A stretch of 64,000 bases of DNA from Silene conica (taxonomy: Eukaryota; Streptophyta; Magnoliopsida; Caryophyllales; Caryophyllaceae), in NCBI GenBank assembly GCA_029255685.2, contig CM055317.2, positions 21,150,501 to 21,214,500 of the forward strand, in the 5' to 3' direction. Shown piece by piece: positions 47,393-60,148 of the stretch. How positions within the stretch are numbered: position 1 is the stretch's first letter; the number at the start of each line of letters is the position of its first letter. Under the pieces are notes generated by a model. It saw only the letters and a list, made by a program, of their open reading frames with translations, was not told the DNA's origin and ran no database searches. A program made the translations under genes and the position numbers.

Positions 47393-47652
47393 TTGTAGTA
47401 ATAAAATGTATATATTCTATGAATGAGATATTTTTTTATATATACTTACAATTTAAATTATTTTAGAAAAAAAGCTGAAAAAAGATATGTCTATGACCAA
47501 TATGTTTTCATTCTTTTACTAATATCATGACTAATTAAGGAAAACATCTCCAAATTATAAAATTATTTTATTAGATGTGCTTAGATAACACGTTAAAAAA
47601 CAAATTTGTGCCCCCCAACAACTAAATTTCTGGGTCCGCCACTGAACCCATG

Positions 47653-48638
47653 GGGAGTGATACGGATCCGTTTTAAATTTAAGACGGATAGTAGCCGGTA
47701 AAAATATCTATAGATTTTAAAATTATACTTAAGGTTTAAATTCTAAGTTCATAACCATCGTAATGAACCCAAATTATTATTAGTCCGACTCTCTAAATAC
47801 CCAAAAAACTCCGACCATATAATATAAACCCTAACTATTTTATGTACATTTAAGATGAAGTTAATTATTTTCGTGGATTTCCAATTCTCAACAATTTTAA
47901 TTTATTGATTTTCAGTATTTAAATGCATTAATTTTCGCCAGTTTATATATTATTATATTTGGTACTCACTTTTTGTTTCTTTTTTATACTCATTGTCACC
48001 CACTTTAATCATTTTAGTTGCTGCATGTTAAATTAATATTAACAACTTCTTTAATCTTGGAATATACTATATCTGTAAAGTCTAAGCGTCTCAATCATAT
48101 TATTATATTTAATTTATAACTTTAATTTATGTAAAATTAGTTAACTTATTATCAATGATCATCAAATATTTTATTTTTACTGTTGAAATTGAAGTAGTTT
48201 GGACTTCGGAAGATTTCATATTTCAATATATGATTATAGATTGTAACTTATTTAATTAATGAAAGTAGTGAAAAGATTAAATTGATGAAAGTTTGAAGGG
48301 AGGTAATTAATTAGGTACAATGAACATGATGGACCCTATCTTAATTAATTTTTTTTTTCTCTTCCTAATTTTCATCGACCAATAAGAAACCTTTAAAAAC
48401 TATTCCTTTTATAGTAAAGGGATTTGAGATTAGTCCATTTAATCTTGTCCATCAAACTAATTTGAGAGGCTTAGTTCGAAAAGTCAGTTAGATGTCCAAA
48501 TTATATGGAAATCGAATTTTCCTAGCACATGGTACTTGAACACGGACATTCAGCTAAAATGTTATGTCTTTTTATTGTATCCAATTACTATCCCCTAAAA
48601 CGTTGGGTCACGAACCTAAGTATCTTTTGAACTTGTTA
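47653..48638. other. AT-rich intergenic sequence
   Basis: No gene or element recognised. Confidence 0.35.
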
Positions 48639-48834
48639 CTCCCTCTGTCTCGATCAATTGTTATCTATTGCTTTTGACACAAAGATTAAGAAAAAAGTAT
48701 GAATGAATTTAGACCACACAAATTACATGGCTCCACATGCAATGAACACAAGGTTGGCAAAAATGAAAATAGATAACAATTCAATGATACACCCCAAAGT
48801 GGAAATAGATAACTATTGACCGGAACGGAGGGAG
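48639..48834. mobile_element. Stowaway MITE
   Basis: 196 bp with inverted ends CTCCCTCTGTCTCGATCAAT and complement of CTCCCTCCGTTCCGGTCAAT, flanked by TA on both sides. Confidence 0.88.
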
Positions 48835-49565
48835 TATTAGACAATCATGCTTCTGCTAACAGCGTATTAAACTTCCGGCATCTCTTGTTTCTCTCTTCTA
48901 ATAAATTCTTCCAACCTTTAAATTCAATTACAAACAAAACCGATTTAAAGAAAATAGTAAGCAAGTAGTTGACATTAGTTTCAAGAAATTAAACATGTAC
49001 GAACTAATCTATGTAAAAACGGTTACACGAAAGCAAAATGTGTAGGATGGAGGAAAACATGTTCGATTGTTTGATAAATATGACAAAGCACAAACGAGGT
49101 GTGGTAAAGAGATGTGATCGCCGCACATCTCCGCTCAATTTCCTGAAAAGGAGGCGAATAGATGGTGGACTATAAGTCATAACGGTTCAAATGAAACTCT
49201 CGAATTTAACTCGAGTTATTTCAGGACTTTCTTGGGAGCTCTTTTTTACCCGGATCGAGGGAAGTTATGCAATAAAAGTGATGAGCGATAAATGCTTAGT
49301 TTTTGGGCCACTATGTGATGCTTAATTTTGGGCCACTATGTTGGAAGCTCGTGTTGTGCCTCGTTTGACTTGGTTTTGCCCCAGCTCGTTGGGCCACTAT
49401 GTCCTGCTGAATTTTGTACAACTTAATTTTTGGAGGAGGCTACAGTTCAAAGGTCTGGTGATCCTAAGCACACCGTACACCGACTAGATGGAGATCTCAC
49501 TTCAAAACAACCCAAGCTACATTCTCTATGTGTTTCTTATCTAATTTTATGGTTTATAATTATGT
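48835..49565. other. Intergenic sequence
   Basis: No gene. GGGCCACTATGT occurs three times (49305-49410) as a small irregular repeat. Confidence 0.35.
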
Positions 49566-49602
49566 ATTTTTTTTGGTACATATAAGGGGAAAGCTCCAAG
49601 AA

Positions 49603-52600
49603 TTAACTAGCTATAAAATGAGGGAAGGCTACTCCAAAAATATCTTCCCGTAAGATAGGACGCAGATCGATAGGAGGATTGTCTAGTATACTGGGATTGA
49701 AACTAGCTTGGACTCCATGATTTGCAAGCCAATCAGCTGCCCGATTTGATTCTCGGTATGTGTGCTCTAGTTTCACTGCGGAACCACGCTCTTGAAGAAG
49801 ATCTTTGCATCTCTTGATTAACGGCCGAAGATCATTGCCGACAAGCTTCTCTTCTAGGATAAGCTGAATGCACGGTTTATTATCCATGTGGATGATTAAT
49901 TTGGCAATCATCCTTTGCTTAGCTTTTTCCAAACCAGTTACTAAGGCCAACAATTCGGCTCTCATGGAAGAATGGATACCGGCTGAAAAAGTAAAGGCTG
50001 ATATGAAATGACCTCTGTCATCACAAAAAAATACCTCCGCTTCCAGCTAAACCCGGATTACCTTTAGAAGCCCTATCAGTGTTAAGCAAAATCCACCCAT
50101 GCGGCGGAGGCAACCAGCGGATATAAACTTCTCTACTGGCCGCCCCGCGCGCTGGATTGAACAATGAGAATTTATCGAAGGCCCGACGACTCTGATCATA
50201 TTTGCTGAAACATGAACTCTCTTGGGAAGGTTGGGTTCTCCTTATCCCTACCAAAAACCACATTGTTCCTCCACCTCCACAACCACCAACAGGTAATCGC
50301 AAACCAGAAAGCCCAATCCTGACCGGCATTTTCATAATTATTAGATGCATTGTACACAAGCCAGTCATTAAAATTTTCAGTAAGGAAAGAGGGTGAGGTA
50401 GCCAAGCCTTCGACTTGACTCCGGATGGCCGATGAAACCGGACAGGAGCGGAGGAGGTGCTCCACGGTTTCCTCTTCGGCCGAACATCGGGGACAAATTG
50501 GATCATCTCCCGTGTTTCTATGGACACGGCTAACATTGGTCATAAGACGGTCATGGGCAGCAATCCAAAGAAACATTCGAATGCGCTATTGAACTGAAAG
50601 TTTCCAAATGATACGCCAAATGGGGGTCTAGGAGCTGCTGGGTTGAATTTGGTCTTTCAAAAAACCAAGTGCTGATTTGATAGTGAATTTGCCAGAAGAG
50701 GAGCCTCGCCAATAGACCGTATCATTTAGAGTAGGATTGGGCACCACCGTGTAGGCTGTTATTTTGAGTAATTCAGTTTGAGGGAGATAGTTGGCAAAGG
50801 AGTCTCATTTCCATCCATTGTCTCCATCCTACATATCACTTACTGTCGCGGTTAACAAGGCCGAAGGGATAGCAGAGATGGCCTTATTCGAGAGAATAGT
50901 GTCATCTATCCAAGGATGATCCCAAAACAGTGTATCTCGTCCATTTCCTATTGATATCGAAGTTCCGCGTCCGATAGAATTAGACTCAGCGGATATTCCG
51001 GCCCAGATATTTAAAATACCTTGCTTTGGTCGGAACATATCCAAGTCGTATCTGCATTTGCAATACTTTACTCTAAGAACTCTAGACCATAACTTGGTCG
51101 GTTCAGCTAATACTCTCCAACCCAATTTAGTGAGAAAGGCTAGATTTGCTTGCCTAGCAGAAACGATTCCGAGGCCACCCAATGATTTTGGCTTTTGGAT
51201 AGTTTCCCAGGAAATGAGGTGGGTGGATCTCTTATTTTCATCACCGCTCCACAAGAATATTCGAGCTTTTCGATGAATGGAGTCGCATACTGATCTCGAC
51301 AGTCGAGCATATTGCATATTGTAGTTGGCGATTGTAGTGATAGTCGTTTGGACTAAGGTCGCACGACCAGCCATAGAAAGGCGTTTTGTTGCCGAGCCTG
51401 CCAAACGTCTACTGATCTTGGACTCTAAATGAGAAAAAGTGTGCTTGGTAACTCAACCGTTGATAGTAGGAACCCCCAAATAAGTGCCCAAGTCAGCGGT
51501 CTCGGAAAAACCCAGAGTCGAACAAATAGCATTTTTCACCTTTGGATGAGTATTAGCCGAAAAGAAAAAATGTGATTTGGCTTGACTAACCTTTTCACCC
51601 GAGGCTTGGTAAAAATTATCAAGAACATAATTAATAATCTCTGATTGTTCTATAGAGGCTTCAGCAAATAGGACCATATCATCTGCGAAGAAAAGATTGG
51701 AGATAACAGGGCCATTCCGACAAGTGGGAAGTCCGCGCCAATTATTAGCACGGGTTTGTTTGTTAATCATTTGTTGGAGTCTTTCAAGGCACATCACAAA
51801 AAGATAGGATGACAAGGGGTCTCCCTGGCGTACTCCACGAGTGGGGGTAAACTGTTCAGTGGGTTCACCATTCCATAAGACTTGCATTCTGGCGGTAGAC
51901 ACACTCCATGATAGTATCAATAAGGAGCGGAGGGAGGCACATATCTTTCAGAGTTTGGCTGATAAACGTCCATTTTAACCGGTCATAAGCTTTTTCAAGA
52001 TCTATCTTGATCGCCATATAAGCTTTCCGCCCTTTTTTTTATTTCTTATAGTGTGTATAGCCTCCTGAAAAATGACGATATTATCTGTAATTTGTCTCCC
52101 TGGGACAAATCCACTCCGGGTCTCAGAAATAAGATGTGGGAGGACCTTCTTAACACGATTATCCAAAACCTTGTTTATAATCTTATAGGCCACATTACAG
52201 AGGCTGATGGGCCGGAATTGAGAAATAAACTCCGGGGCTTCAACTTTGGGGATGACCACGATATGTGTATCATTTAGGCCAATTGGAAACCCCTTGCCTT
52301 CGGGAGCGTTAATTACCATGGGTATAAGAGATGACGAAATAATATCCCAGTTTTTTTTTTTGATAAAAGAGGGCTTGGAATCCATCCGGACCGGGGGCTT
52401 TTAACGAACCCATGTAAAGAATAACACGTTGTATTTTTGCAAGCGAGAACGGGCTAGTGAGTCTCTCGAAATCTTCATTACTTAACTCTTGAAACAGGTC
52501 GTATGGAATATCAGCCTCCATGTCATACGGAGTATCATCAGTGTAGAGGTAACGAAAATAATCGACAACCAGATGCTTCACCTCATTCGGATCGTCTACC

Positions 52601-53974
52601 CAAATACCATCATTCTGCCGCAATGATTGTATTTTATTGTGCCACCGACGAACCAAAGTGCTGACATGGAAATATTTAGTATTACGATCCCCGTCTCTGA
52701 TAAATTCGACCCGAGCTTTTTGGTACCACAACAATTCCTCCCTCTCCAAAACCTGGTATAACTTTTTCCCTCAAATTAGCTTCCAGCTTGATATAACGAA
52801 TATGTCGAGAGTGAGCTAAAATTTCCTGACAGCCCTCAAGCCGAGCTAAAACGGTACGTTTTTGCCTAAAGATATCACCAAACACATTCTTATTCCACTC
52901 TTGAAGAAGTGATGACAAATTAGTTAATCTGGACGGGAAGGAACCGTCTTTAGGCCAATTACTATGGACGAAGGAATTGAATTTTTCGTGAGTCATCCAT
53001 GCTGCTTTAAATTTAAACAGACGGTTAATAGAGCTTGTCGGAGAAAAGCCGTTTGGAGCAATAAGAAGAGGGCAATGGTCCGACTGAAACGCTGGCAGAT
53101 GTTTCACATGAGCATCCTCGAACTCCATCCCCCATTCGCTATTACGGAGAGCTCGATCTTGTCGGGCACTTTTTCTTGTTTCCGCCGAATTACCACGCGA
53201 CCAAGTATGGGCAGACCCGGAAAATTCTAATTCCAGAAGTTCACAATTATTGACCCAATTATTGAAGTTGTAATATCGTCGTTCCATATTAGCATCCCCA
53301 CCATGTCGTTCACTAAGAGAACGAGTTTCATTGAAATCGCCAGCGAGCATCCAAGGGTGACTATTGTTCCGTGCAAAAGTTTCCAATTCTGTCCATAGTG
53401 CTTGATGATTTCCTGGGTCAGGACTGGCATAAATTGCCGAGAAGAACCACGGCGTGTGGCCCATTCGCGAGACTTCAACTGTGACAAATTGGTTATGCTC
53501 CTTCAGAGGAGTTACTGTGACTAACTCAGACCGCCAGTAGAGCCAGATACCCCCGCTAAAGCCAACCGCATCGACCCGAGAATGTCCCGAATATCCTATA
53601 ATATTTTTAATAGTTTCAGCGTGTTCTCCACCCATGTGAGTTTCGATTAACAGCATAATAGAAGGTTTGTATGTCCTAACCACATCTTTAAGGGCAGTAA
53701 TTTTATTCTTATTCTTTGTGCCTTGTATATTCCAAAACATACAAGTCAAAGGAGGAAGGTTGGGGCATAAGTTTGGTATTCGTTCAGCCATATAACAAGG
53801 TATAAACGGTAAATATGTTAGATATGCTCGACTTACGAGTGTTAGGACATGACTAATGTTCCATGGGATTGATATCTCGACTTGGAGATCCTTCGAGTCC
53901 TTCTGAAGTAGGCTGAATTGAAGGTCCATTATTGGGGATTCCGGGATCATCACACCCAACAAGGGAATTGGCAT
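49603..53974 (-). pseudogene. LINE ORF2 (endonuclease, RT, zinc ribbon, RNase H)
   Basis: The first frame (53974-52682) is an apurinic-type endonuclease with FWNIQG, LLIETHMGG, LAGDFNETRS and SDHCPLL. Reverse transcriptase follows in frames at 52749-52309 (GSLKAPGPDGF), 52385-52002 (FRPISLCNVAYKIINKVL, SGFVPGRQITDN) and 51920-51453 (VRQGDPLSSYLF, the catalytic LFFADDMVLF, YLGVPTING). 51404-50829 is the thumb/linker (SMAGRATLVQTTITTI, LISWETIQKPKSLGGLG). 50576-50196 carries the zinc ribbon (CPRCSAEEETVEHLLRSC). 50130-49603 is RNase H (LNTDRASKGNPGLAGSGG, MRAELLALVTGLE, YRESNRAADWLANHG). At least four frame breaks occur, two of them in homopolymer runs near 52030 and 52355. Confidence 0.88.
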
Positions 53975-54451
53975 CTCCTCCTGTATCGATACGATGGGTT
54001 TTCAACTTGGAGGGATCCATACTGTCCGAGGGTGTTCCGACAACCATCGTGGTTTGGGAAGCCTCCCGTATAGGATAACCGGGGGGATGATCGACATTCG
54101 TGGCAAGGTCACGAGTGTCATTATCGGTATTTCGAATATTGAGGTTACGAGTTGGATTTCCGTAGCTGGCAAGAAAACTTTACTAGATTGAATATTTGAT
54201 GGAATATTTTCTGAAATTGGAATAGTAGATATATTAGTTATATTACGTAGAGTTTGATCTTTATAGGATTTGGAGGGAATAATAGAGGTAGATTTTTTAT
54301 AAGAGTAATTCAGATTTTTAGTATGGAAATAATTCCTATTATTGCGGGACTTATTTTGGGAATTGATTCCGTTGGAATCTTTGGCTTTGGCACTGAAATT
54401 TGGAAAAGATTTTTGAGAAGAGGAAAATGGTAATTGTGCAATATTTTCCAT
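53853..54451 (-). pseudogene. LINE ORF1 remnant
   Basis: Two minus-strand frames (54451-54002 and 54047-53853) upstream of ORF2. They are Asn/Ser/Lys-rich with no recognisable RRM or zinc knuckle left, and are identified mainly by position. The overlap with the ORF2 start is typical of plant L1 elements. Confidence 0.5.
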
Positions 54452-54656
54452 TATTCTCGGAATATTTTTTTGATTGTTATGGAAAGTTTGGGAAGGAATA
54501 TTAGATAAGGAGGTATTACCTAAAATATTTGATAGAGTATCGAATCTTGACCTGTGGCTTTACGTAGTTTTACCGTATTCGGAAGCAGGTCCAACTGTAG
54601 TCTCGGAAACTGGAATTTGCTTCAGCCCTTTCGATCGGTTTTCCGTCGTCTTTCTG

Positions 54657-54911
54657 CGTGGTGGTTTTTTTACTCTTAATGGCGCGACAGTCAGTTGGAA
54701 AAGTCCAAGCAAAGTGTTATAGCAGATTCTACAACTGAGTCCGAGTACTATGCCGCCTCGGAAGCTGCAAAGGAAGCTATATGGATGCGTCAGTTCTTAC
54801 AAGGACTAACAGTAGTGCTTAGTTCGAATGACCCTATCACCATCTATTGCGATAATAGAGGTGCCATCTTCCAGGCTAAGGAGCCTAAGTCTAGCAACAA
54901 ATCTAGACATG
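54657..54911 (+). mobile_element. Ty1/copia pol fragment (RNase H), fossil
   Basis: A short plus-strand piece with the copia RNase H signature (ADSTTESEYYAASEAA, IYCDNRGAI, SNKSRH). On the right it is interrupted by the LTR element starting at 54912, and on the left it abuts the LINE. The rest of the copia element may lie beyond the window. Broken remnant. Confidence 0.85.
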
Positions 54912-55359
54912 TAACACCCCCATTTATTTAAGAGCCGTTAGCAAGACATTCTCAAATAAATAGGACTGTTTCCATCTCGTAAAATCCGAGGTAGTGAATA
55001 ACAAGGTAAACAAACCAAAGTACTTTATATATATAAAAACTGATTAAACTTAAACTTGATATTACAACAACTACGGGGTCCAAACTTTGGTAAAAAAAAA
55101 GTACAACTGAAAAAAATCTAAGTGTGATCTAACTCTAAGTAGGTCCAAGCCATGTCTCTCTCCAAGCCCAAGCTCCTAATTCATCTGTCACTGACCTGAA
55201 AAATCTACTCCCCATTCCGGATCATCGTAGGTGTCACACGATGACACAGGGTCAACCACGAGGTTGAGTAGAGAAAAAAAACTGTAAACAAACCACATTA
55301 CTATAAGTAGAAAGTCGAACTTCTCCACTCCGAAACACAAGGCCCATAATTCTCCACAC

Positions 55360-55515
55360 CAATCACAGACCCTTTATCTCCGCACCAATCACAGCCCCTT
55401 TATCTCCGCACCGAACACAGACCCTTTATCTCCGCACCAAACACAGACCCTTTATCTCCGCACCAAACACAGACCCTTTATCTCCGCACCAAACACAGAC
55501 CCTTTATCTCCTCAT
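55360..55515 (+). repeat. 26-bp tandem repeat in LTR (unit 1)
   Basis: About six copies of a 26-bp unit containing ACCCTTTATCTCCGCACC. The first two copies vary and the later ones are identical. The array is repeated in unit 2. Confidence 0.9.
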
Positions 55516-55969
55516 CTCATATCGTATCACAGAATATATAAACAAATATCATAATATACCAAACAATTATTAATATAAGACATTCATGGTTATCATCAAT
55601 AACAACTGAGTAATCATTATAATATGCACCGTATTTCCCCTACCTCGAATAGCAAAATTGTAGATAAGTCCAAAGCTCGCTACAAATGTTCCACGCGGAA
55701 ACTGCTACCTATACACGTATTTTTAACGAATCAATAAACTTCCCGAACCCCATAACAACCACACTTACTATAAATAGAAACCTTCCATAATTGGAAAGTT
55801 TCCATAATTAGAAACTTCCCAAAGTAGACACTCCCTTGACTCGCTAAATTTCCCGACTCATATATTAATTAACACAAAACAACAACCAAAATAACACCAA
55901 TATAAAGAGTGACATTACTAACAAGTATTTTGATAAATAACAACAATAACAATAATTAATAACAATTAT

Positions 55970-56055
55970 AATAATGACAAAAGTAATGATAATAATAATA
56001 ACAACAACAATAATAATAATAATAATAACAACAACAATAATAATAATAATCATTA
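55970..56055 (+). repeat. (AAT)n/(AAC)n microsatellite
   Basis: A trinucleotide run inside the LTR; the equivalent run in unit 2 is at about 58975-59055. A 73-aa Ile/Val frame across it is an artefact. Confidence 0.9.
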
Positions 56056-57884
56056 CAGTGAAATCATTTTGAAACTTTGGGAACATTAAAGGGGTAATTG
56101 TGACAATTTATAAGTACGAGTCAAAAGACAATATGACAAGCTATAGATCGAAACAAGATTACTTAGAGACATTATGACCCTTCTTTACTAAAACATTTTC
56201 CTTGTAAATTGTAGCTCATGAACTAAGAAAGTTTAACGTTAAAAGTAAACGAATTCACACACTAGTACTTCCATAAATCACACGTCTACCAGTTAATAAC
56301 TCAAGATATTATGATCAGATTTTAAACATAGCAATGCAATCCAGTTTGTGACATAACAATATACATGAAGGTGTTGGAAAGATTATTATCTCGGTGAGCC
56401 AGACAACGATATACTATAAATATAGGAAAGAACATCAACACGAATATCACTTCATTATTTTGAGGTCATACCATAGAAAGTAGGAACGTCCGTACAATTG
56501 AAACTATTTTATGTAAAACCCAACGAAATAAGCAAGGTTACATTACCATGTAGTAAGGTCCATATTCTTATCATATGACTATTGTTCATGTTACTAAAGC
56601 CATAACAGGGTGTCAATCGTTCAACTATATTGCGAGTTTTAATAGTTTTTAGAAAAATATAAAGAATTAACTAATCATGGGAAAAAGAATCAAATGCATA
56701 TCCTAAGGGAATTATTTATAACAATTTTAAACACTCAGTTGGTCTGAAGAAAACTTTACAGCGATTCGACAGAAAATTGGACAACTTGCAGAAATCACTA
56801 TTAAATAACGACTCGTTAAGATCTACATGGCTTATCATTTTGAAAACATGAACGGGTATTCTAATCAGTGGAGTTGAAATTATGCACAAACAATAAAACG
56901 GAACTGTGTAGGAACAATTTGACCACTGTGGACTAAAAAAATTAATCTCTCTCAAAATATAAGTCATTTTAACATGAAACCATAAACATTGGAAAGCTAA
57001 ATTAGAAGGTTATCATACATAAAATTTTCATACTCATATAGAGAACACATTTTGGATGGCCGCTCTTGCAAGCAAGGTAACATTTTTAAAACTTATCAAA
57101 AATTTTAGTTCTTTTACAACTTCACATTCTACCACGAAACTCAACCATTTTTCTTCCAAACACGTTGACCTATTATTGAGGCATAAACACTACCATATTA
57201 ACATGTATTCATCACTCCAACTATAACTGTCACCTAGAACACGTTAAGATTTCTAAACTGGAAGTAGAACCAACTAATTACTCAAAATTTATACATTGCG
57301 TGTATATACCATTGTAACACATATTATATATCATTCATGACTTGGGGCAACACATTCCGCATATCACTAGACATGGATTACTAATATATATATAAGTCTG
57401 ATCATTCATATCCAAATATCAACAATATACGGCCTAATTACGGTAATCATTTAATAATTAGATAATCACATGTACGCTTCAAACACCAAAATTATATGAT
57501 CACATCCCTCTTAACTATTGCTCAACAAGTACACACCCATACTCTTCAAATTTTAATTCAATCATCCTGCTCGATCCACATTTTAATATCAATCATAACT
57601 TTCAACCCACATTATAAACCGTAAATCATGTATCACTTACCTCATTCTTCTCCTGTAAGGACGTTAGTACGGTATAACAAGGTCACTATATAGTCTACCC
57701 CACTCTTCAATTACTCTCATTGGGTTCCCGAGACAGAACAGAAAGGGCCCAGGTCTGGTTTGAGGGGGCCCCTAACTCATCCTGTTCCTCTTTGGGGCTC
57801 CTATCAGTTTCATCTCGGGGTTCATTTTATTAGACTCTTCCTACGTTCATTATTATTCATTTGGTTTAGGCCTGAGGATCGTTC

Positions 57885-57896
57885 GCTCTGATACCA
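57885..57896 (-). other. Primer-binding site, initiator-Met tRNA (unit 1)
   Basis: The minus strand reads TGGTATCAGAGC, the standard plant retroelement primer site for initiator-Met tRNA. It begins a few bases inside the LTR that starts at 57900 and fixes the element orientation as minus. Confidence 0.9.
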
Positions 57897-57899
57897 CTT

Positions 57900-58996
57900 T
57901 GTAACACCCCCATTTATTTAAGAGCCGTTAGCAAGACATTCTCAAATAAATAGGACTGTTTCCATCTCGGAAAATCCGAGGTAGTGAATAACAAGGTAAA
58001 CAAACCAAAGTACTTTATATATATATAAAAACTGATTAAACTTAAACTTGATATTACAACAACTACGGGGTCCAAACTTTGGTAAAAAAAAAGTACAACT
58101 GAAAAAAATCTAAGTGTGATCTAACTCTAAGTAGGTCCAGGCCATGTCTCTCTCCAAGCCCAAGCTCCTAATTCATCTGTCACTGACCTGAAAAATCTAC
58201 TCTCTATTCCGGATCATCGTAGGTGTCACACGAATACACAGGGTCAACCACGAGGTTGAGTAGAGAAAAAAACTGTAAACAAACCACATTACTATAAGTA
58301 GAAAGTCGAACTTCTCCACTCCGAAACACAAGGCCCATAATTCTCCACACCAATCACAGACCCTTTATCTCCGCACCAATCACAGCCCCTTTATCTCCGC
58401 ACCGAACACAGACCCTTTATCTCCGCACCAAACACAGACCCTTTATCTCCGCACCAAACACAGACCCTTTATCTCCGCACCAAACACAGACCCTTTATCT
58501 CCTCATCTCATATCGTATCACAGAATATATAAACAAATATCATAATATACCAAACAATTATTAATATAAGACATTCATGGTTATCATCAATAACAACTGA
58601 GTAATCATTATAATATGCACCGTATTTCCCCTACCTCGAATAGCAGAATTGTAGATAAGTCCAAAGCTCGCTACAAATGTTCCACGCGGAAACTGCTACC
58701 TATACACGTATTTGTAACGAATCAATAAACTTCCCGAACCCCATAACAACCACACTTACTATAAATAGAAACCTTCCATAATTGGAAAGTTTCCATAATT
58801 AGAAACTTCCCAAAGTAGACACTCCCTTGACTCGCTAAATTTCCCGACTCATATATTAATTAACACAAAACAACAACCAAAATAACACCAATATAAAGAG
58901 TGACATTACTAACAAGTATTTTGATAAATAACAACAATAACAATAATTAATAACAATTATAATAATGACAAAAGTAATGATAATAATAATAACAAC

Positions 58997-59031
<35 letters not shown>

Positions 59032-60148
59032 GATTAGTAATAATAATAATAATATACTATTAAATTGGCAAATAACAACCAAAACACGAGACATAACACG
59101 AAACCCACGAACAGCCCCAATTTTCGCGAACACCGAAACAGCTCCATAACCAGCCCGCGCAAACACCCTGTCTGACACCCTCAACGGCCCCTGACCTCGC
59201 CCATGACACCACCAGGCTCGCCTCTGAGCCACGGTGGTTCCAGGGGAGGGGTCCTTGGCCGTCAACCTGCTCAGCCACCACCAGACGACCGTGAAAGAAA
59301 CCCAGAACCACCCTCTGATATCCTGCTCCTGACGCGACAACCCCAACAAACATTGCTATAAGACCAACACCAACCACCCATATCCACCACGACCACCGCC
59401 ATTCAAACACCGTGACTACACCCTGTAACCAGACTCTACTAAACATATAAATCAAACACAAAAGAGTGAACGAATTCCATTGCAAAATCCATACGTTCAT
59501 AGTTTCTGACCAGAGATAAAAACCGTTCGTGGAATAGCTGACAACCGACTCCTACTGGTGGTCCATGGTGGTCAACGACGACTCCATAGGGGTAAAAAAA
59601 CTATCTACTAACATCATAGATTGCTACTGACCAAAGAATCGAAATTATAAGGTATTACACAATCAGAAATTTCGAAACCAAAAGGAAAGGAAAACCGCGA
59701 TTTATCAAAGCCATGGTGAACGTACCTATTTCATTGTGCATTCGAACCACCTTAGACCACCCTAACCCCACCGTGTGAACCTCCCCCTTACTCCCTGAAG
59801 CGGCGGCAGTAGTTGTGTGGCAGTCGCTGAGAGTCGAAGAATTTAGGTTTAGGGTTTTGGTGTTGTGAACATGGTGATGGTAGAGTGAGTATTGAGGGTT
59901 TGTGTTGATTTGTGTATTCTTAACGAGATGGGCTCCTTTGGTTGGCACACAATTCGAGGCCCAAGTCTAACGTAAACAAGATATATTAAAACCGATACTC
60001 GCACTCGACATGCCACTAATAACATATAAAATATAAAGCACTTAAATAAAATACCAAAACAACTATTAATTATCGAATACCACATTTAAATACTTTCGAA
60101 TCGTCAACATAATTAATAAATGTTAACAATAAAATACGTAGTATTACA
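57900..60148 (-). mobile_element. LTR, 2.25 kb, shared by units 1 and 2
   Basis: Starts TGTAACACCCC and ends GTATTACA on the plus strand. On the minus strand its upstream neighbour is the purine tract AAGGGGGGAAGAC, so it is the 3' LTR of unit 2. The primer site on its other side makes it the 5' LTR of unit 1 as well. It contains the 26-bp repeats, the AAT microsatellite and a GC-richer segment (59100-59450) whose open frames look like untranslated leader. No protein domain is recognised. Confidence 0.82.
58350..58505 (+). repeat. 26-bp tandem repeat in LTR (unit 2)
   Basis: Same array and same copy order as 55360-55515. Confidence 0.9.

Larger units (their letters stand above)
47117..47644. 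mobile_element. hAT-type MITE containing two tRNA-like modules
   Basis: An 8-bp target duplication AACCCATG (47109-47116 and 47645-47652) encloses 528 bp with ends CATGGGCGGATCCAG and complement of CAGTGGCGGACCCAG. G/C-rich GGGGGGC blocks lie inside each end. The interior carries tRNA-like boxes on both strands (listed separately). No transposase. Confidence 0.78.
49566..54655 (-). mobile_element. Nearly full-length L1-type LINE, broken
   Basis: Minus-strand element in the order ORF1, ORF2, short 3' UTR, A tail (plus poly-T at about 49566-49574). ORF2 has endonuclease, reverse transcriptase, zinc ribbon and RNase H. The 5' end fades out near 54655, where a copia fragment begins. No target duplication was found, so the 5' end is probably truncated or replaced. 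Several frame breaks show it is inactive. It is a different lineage from the LINE at 44-46.6 kb. Confidence 0.85.
54912..57899 (-). mobile_element. LARD-like LTR element, shortened unit 1 (fossil)
   Basis: It starts with the LTR end TGTAACACCCCCATTTATTT and finishes at a primer-binding site. Its outer thirds are almost identical to the start of the LTR at 57900 and to the end of the internal region before 63937. It is much shorter than unit 2 and lacks the centre. No gag or pol is present. Near-identity to unit 2 implies a very recent origin. Confidence 0.8.

Noticed and set aside
55360-55515. CRISPR-like array
   Set aside because: The 26-bp units abut with no unique spacers and the host is a plant nuclear genome. 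It is a minisatellite.
56716-56967. Two identical 83-aa frames (also at 62754-63005) as a conserved protein
   Set aside because: Identity extends over all surrounding non-coding DNA, so it reflects duplication of the element, not protein conservation.
59060-59500. 146-aa minus-strand frame in the LTR
   Set aside because: Trp/Val/Gly-rich translation of LTR leader sequence with no gag-like feature.
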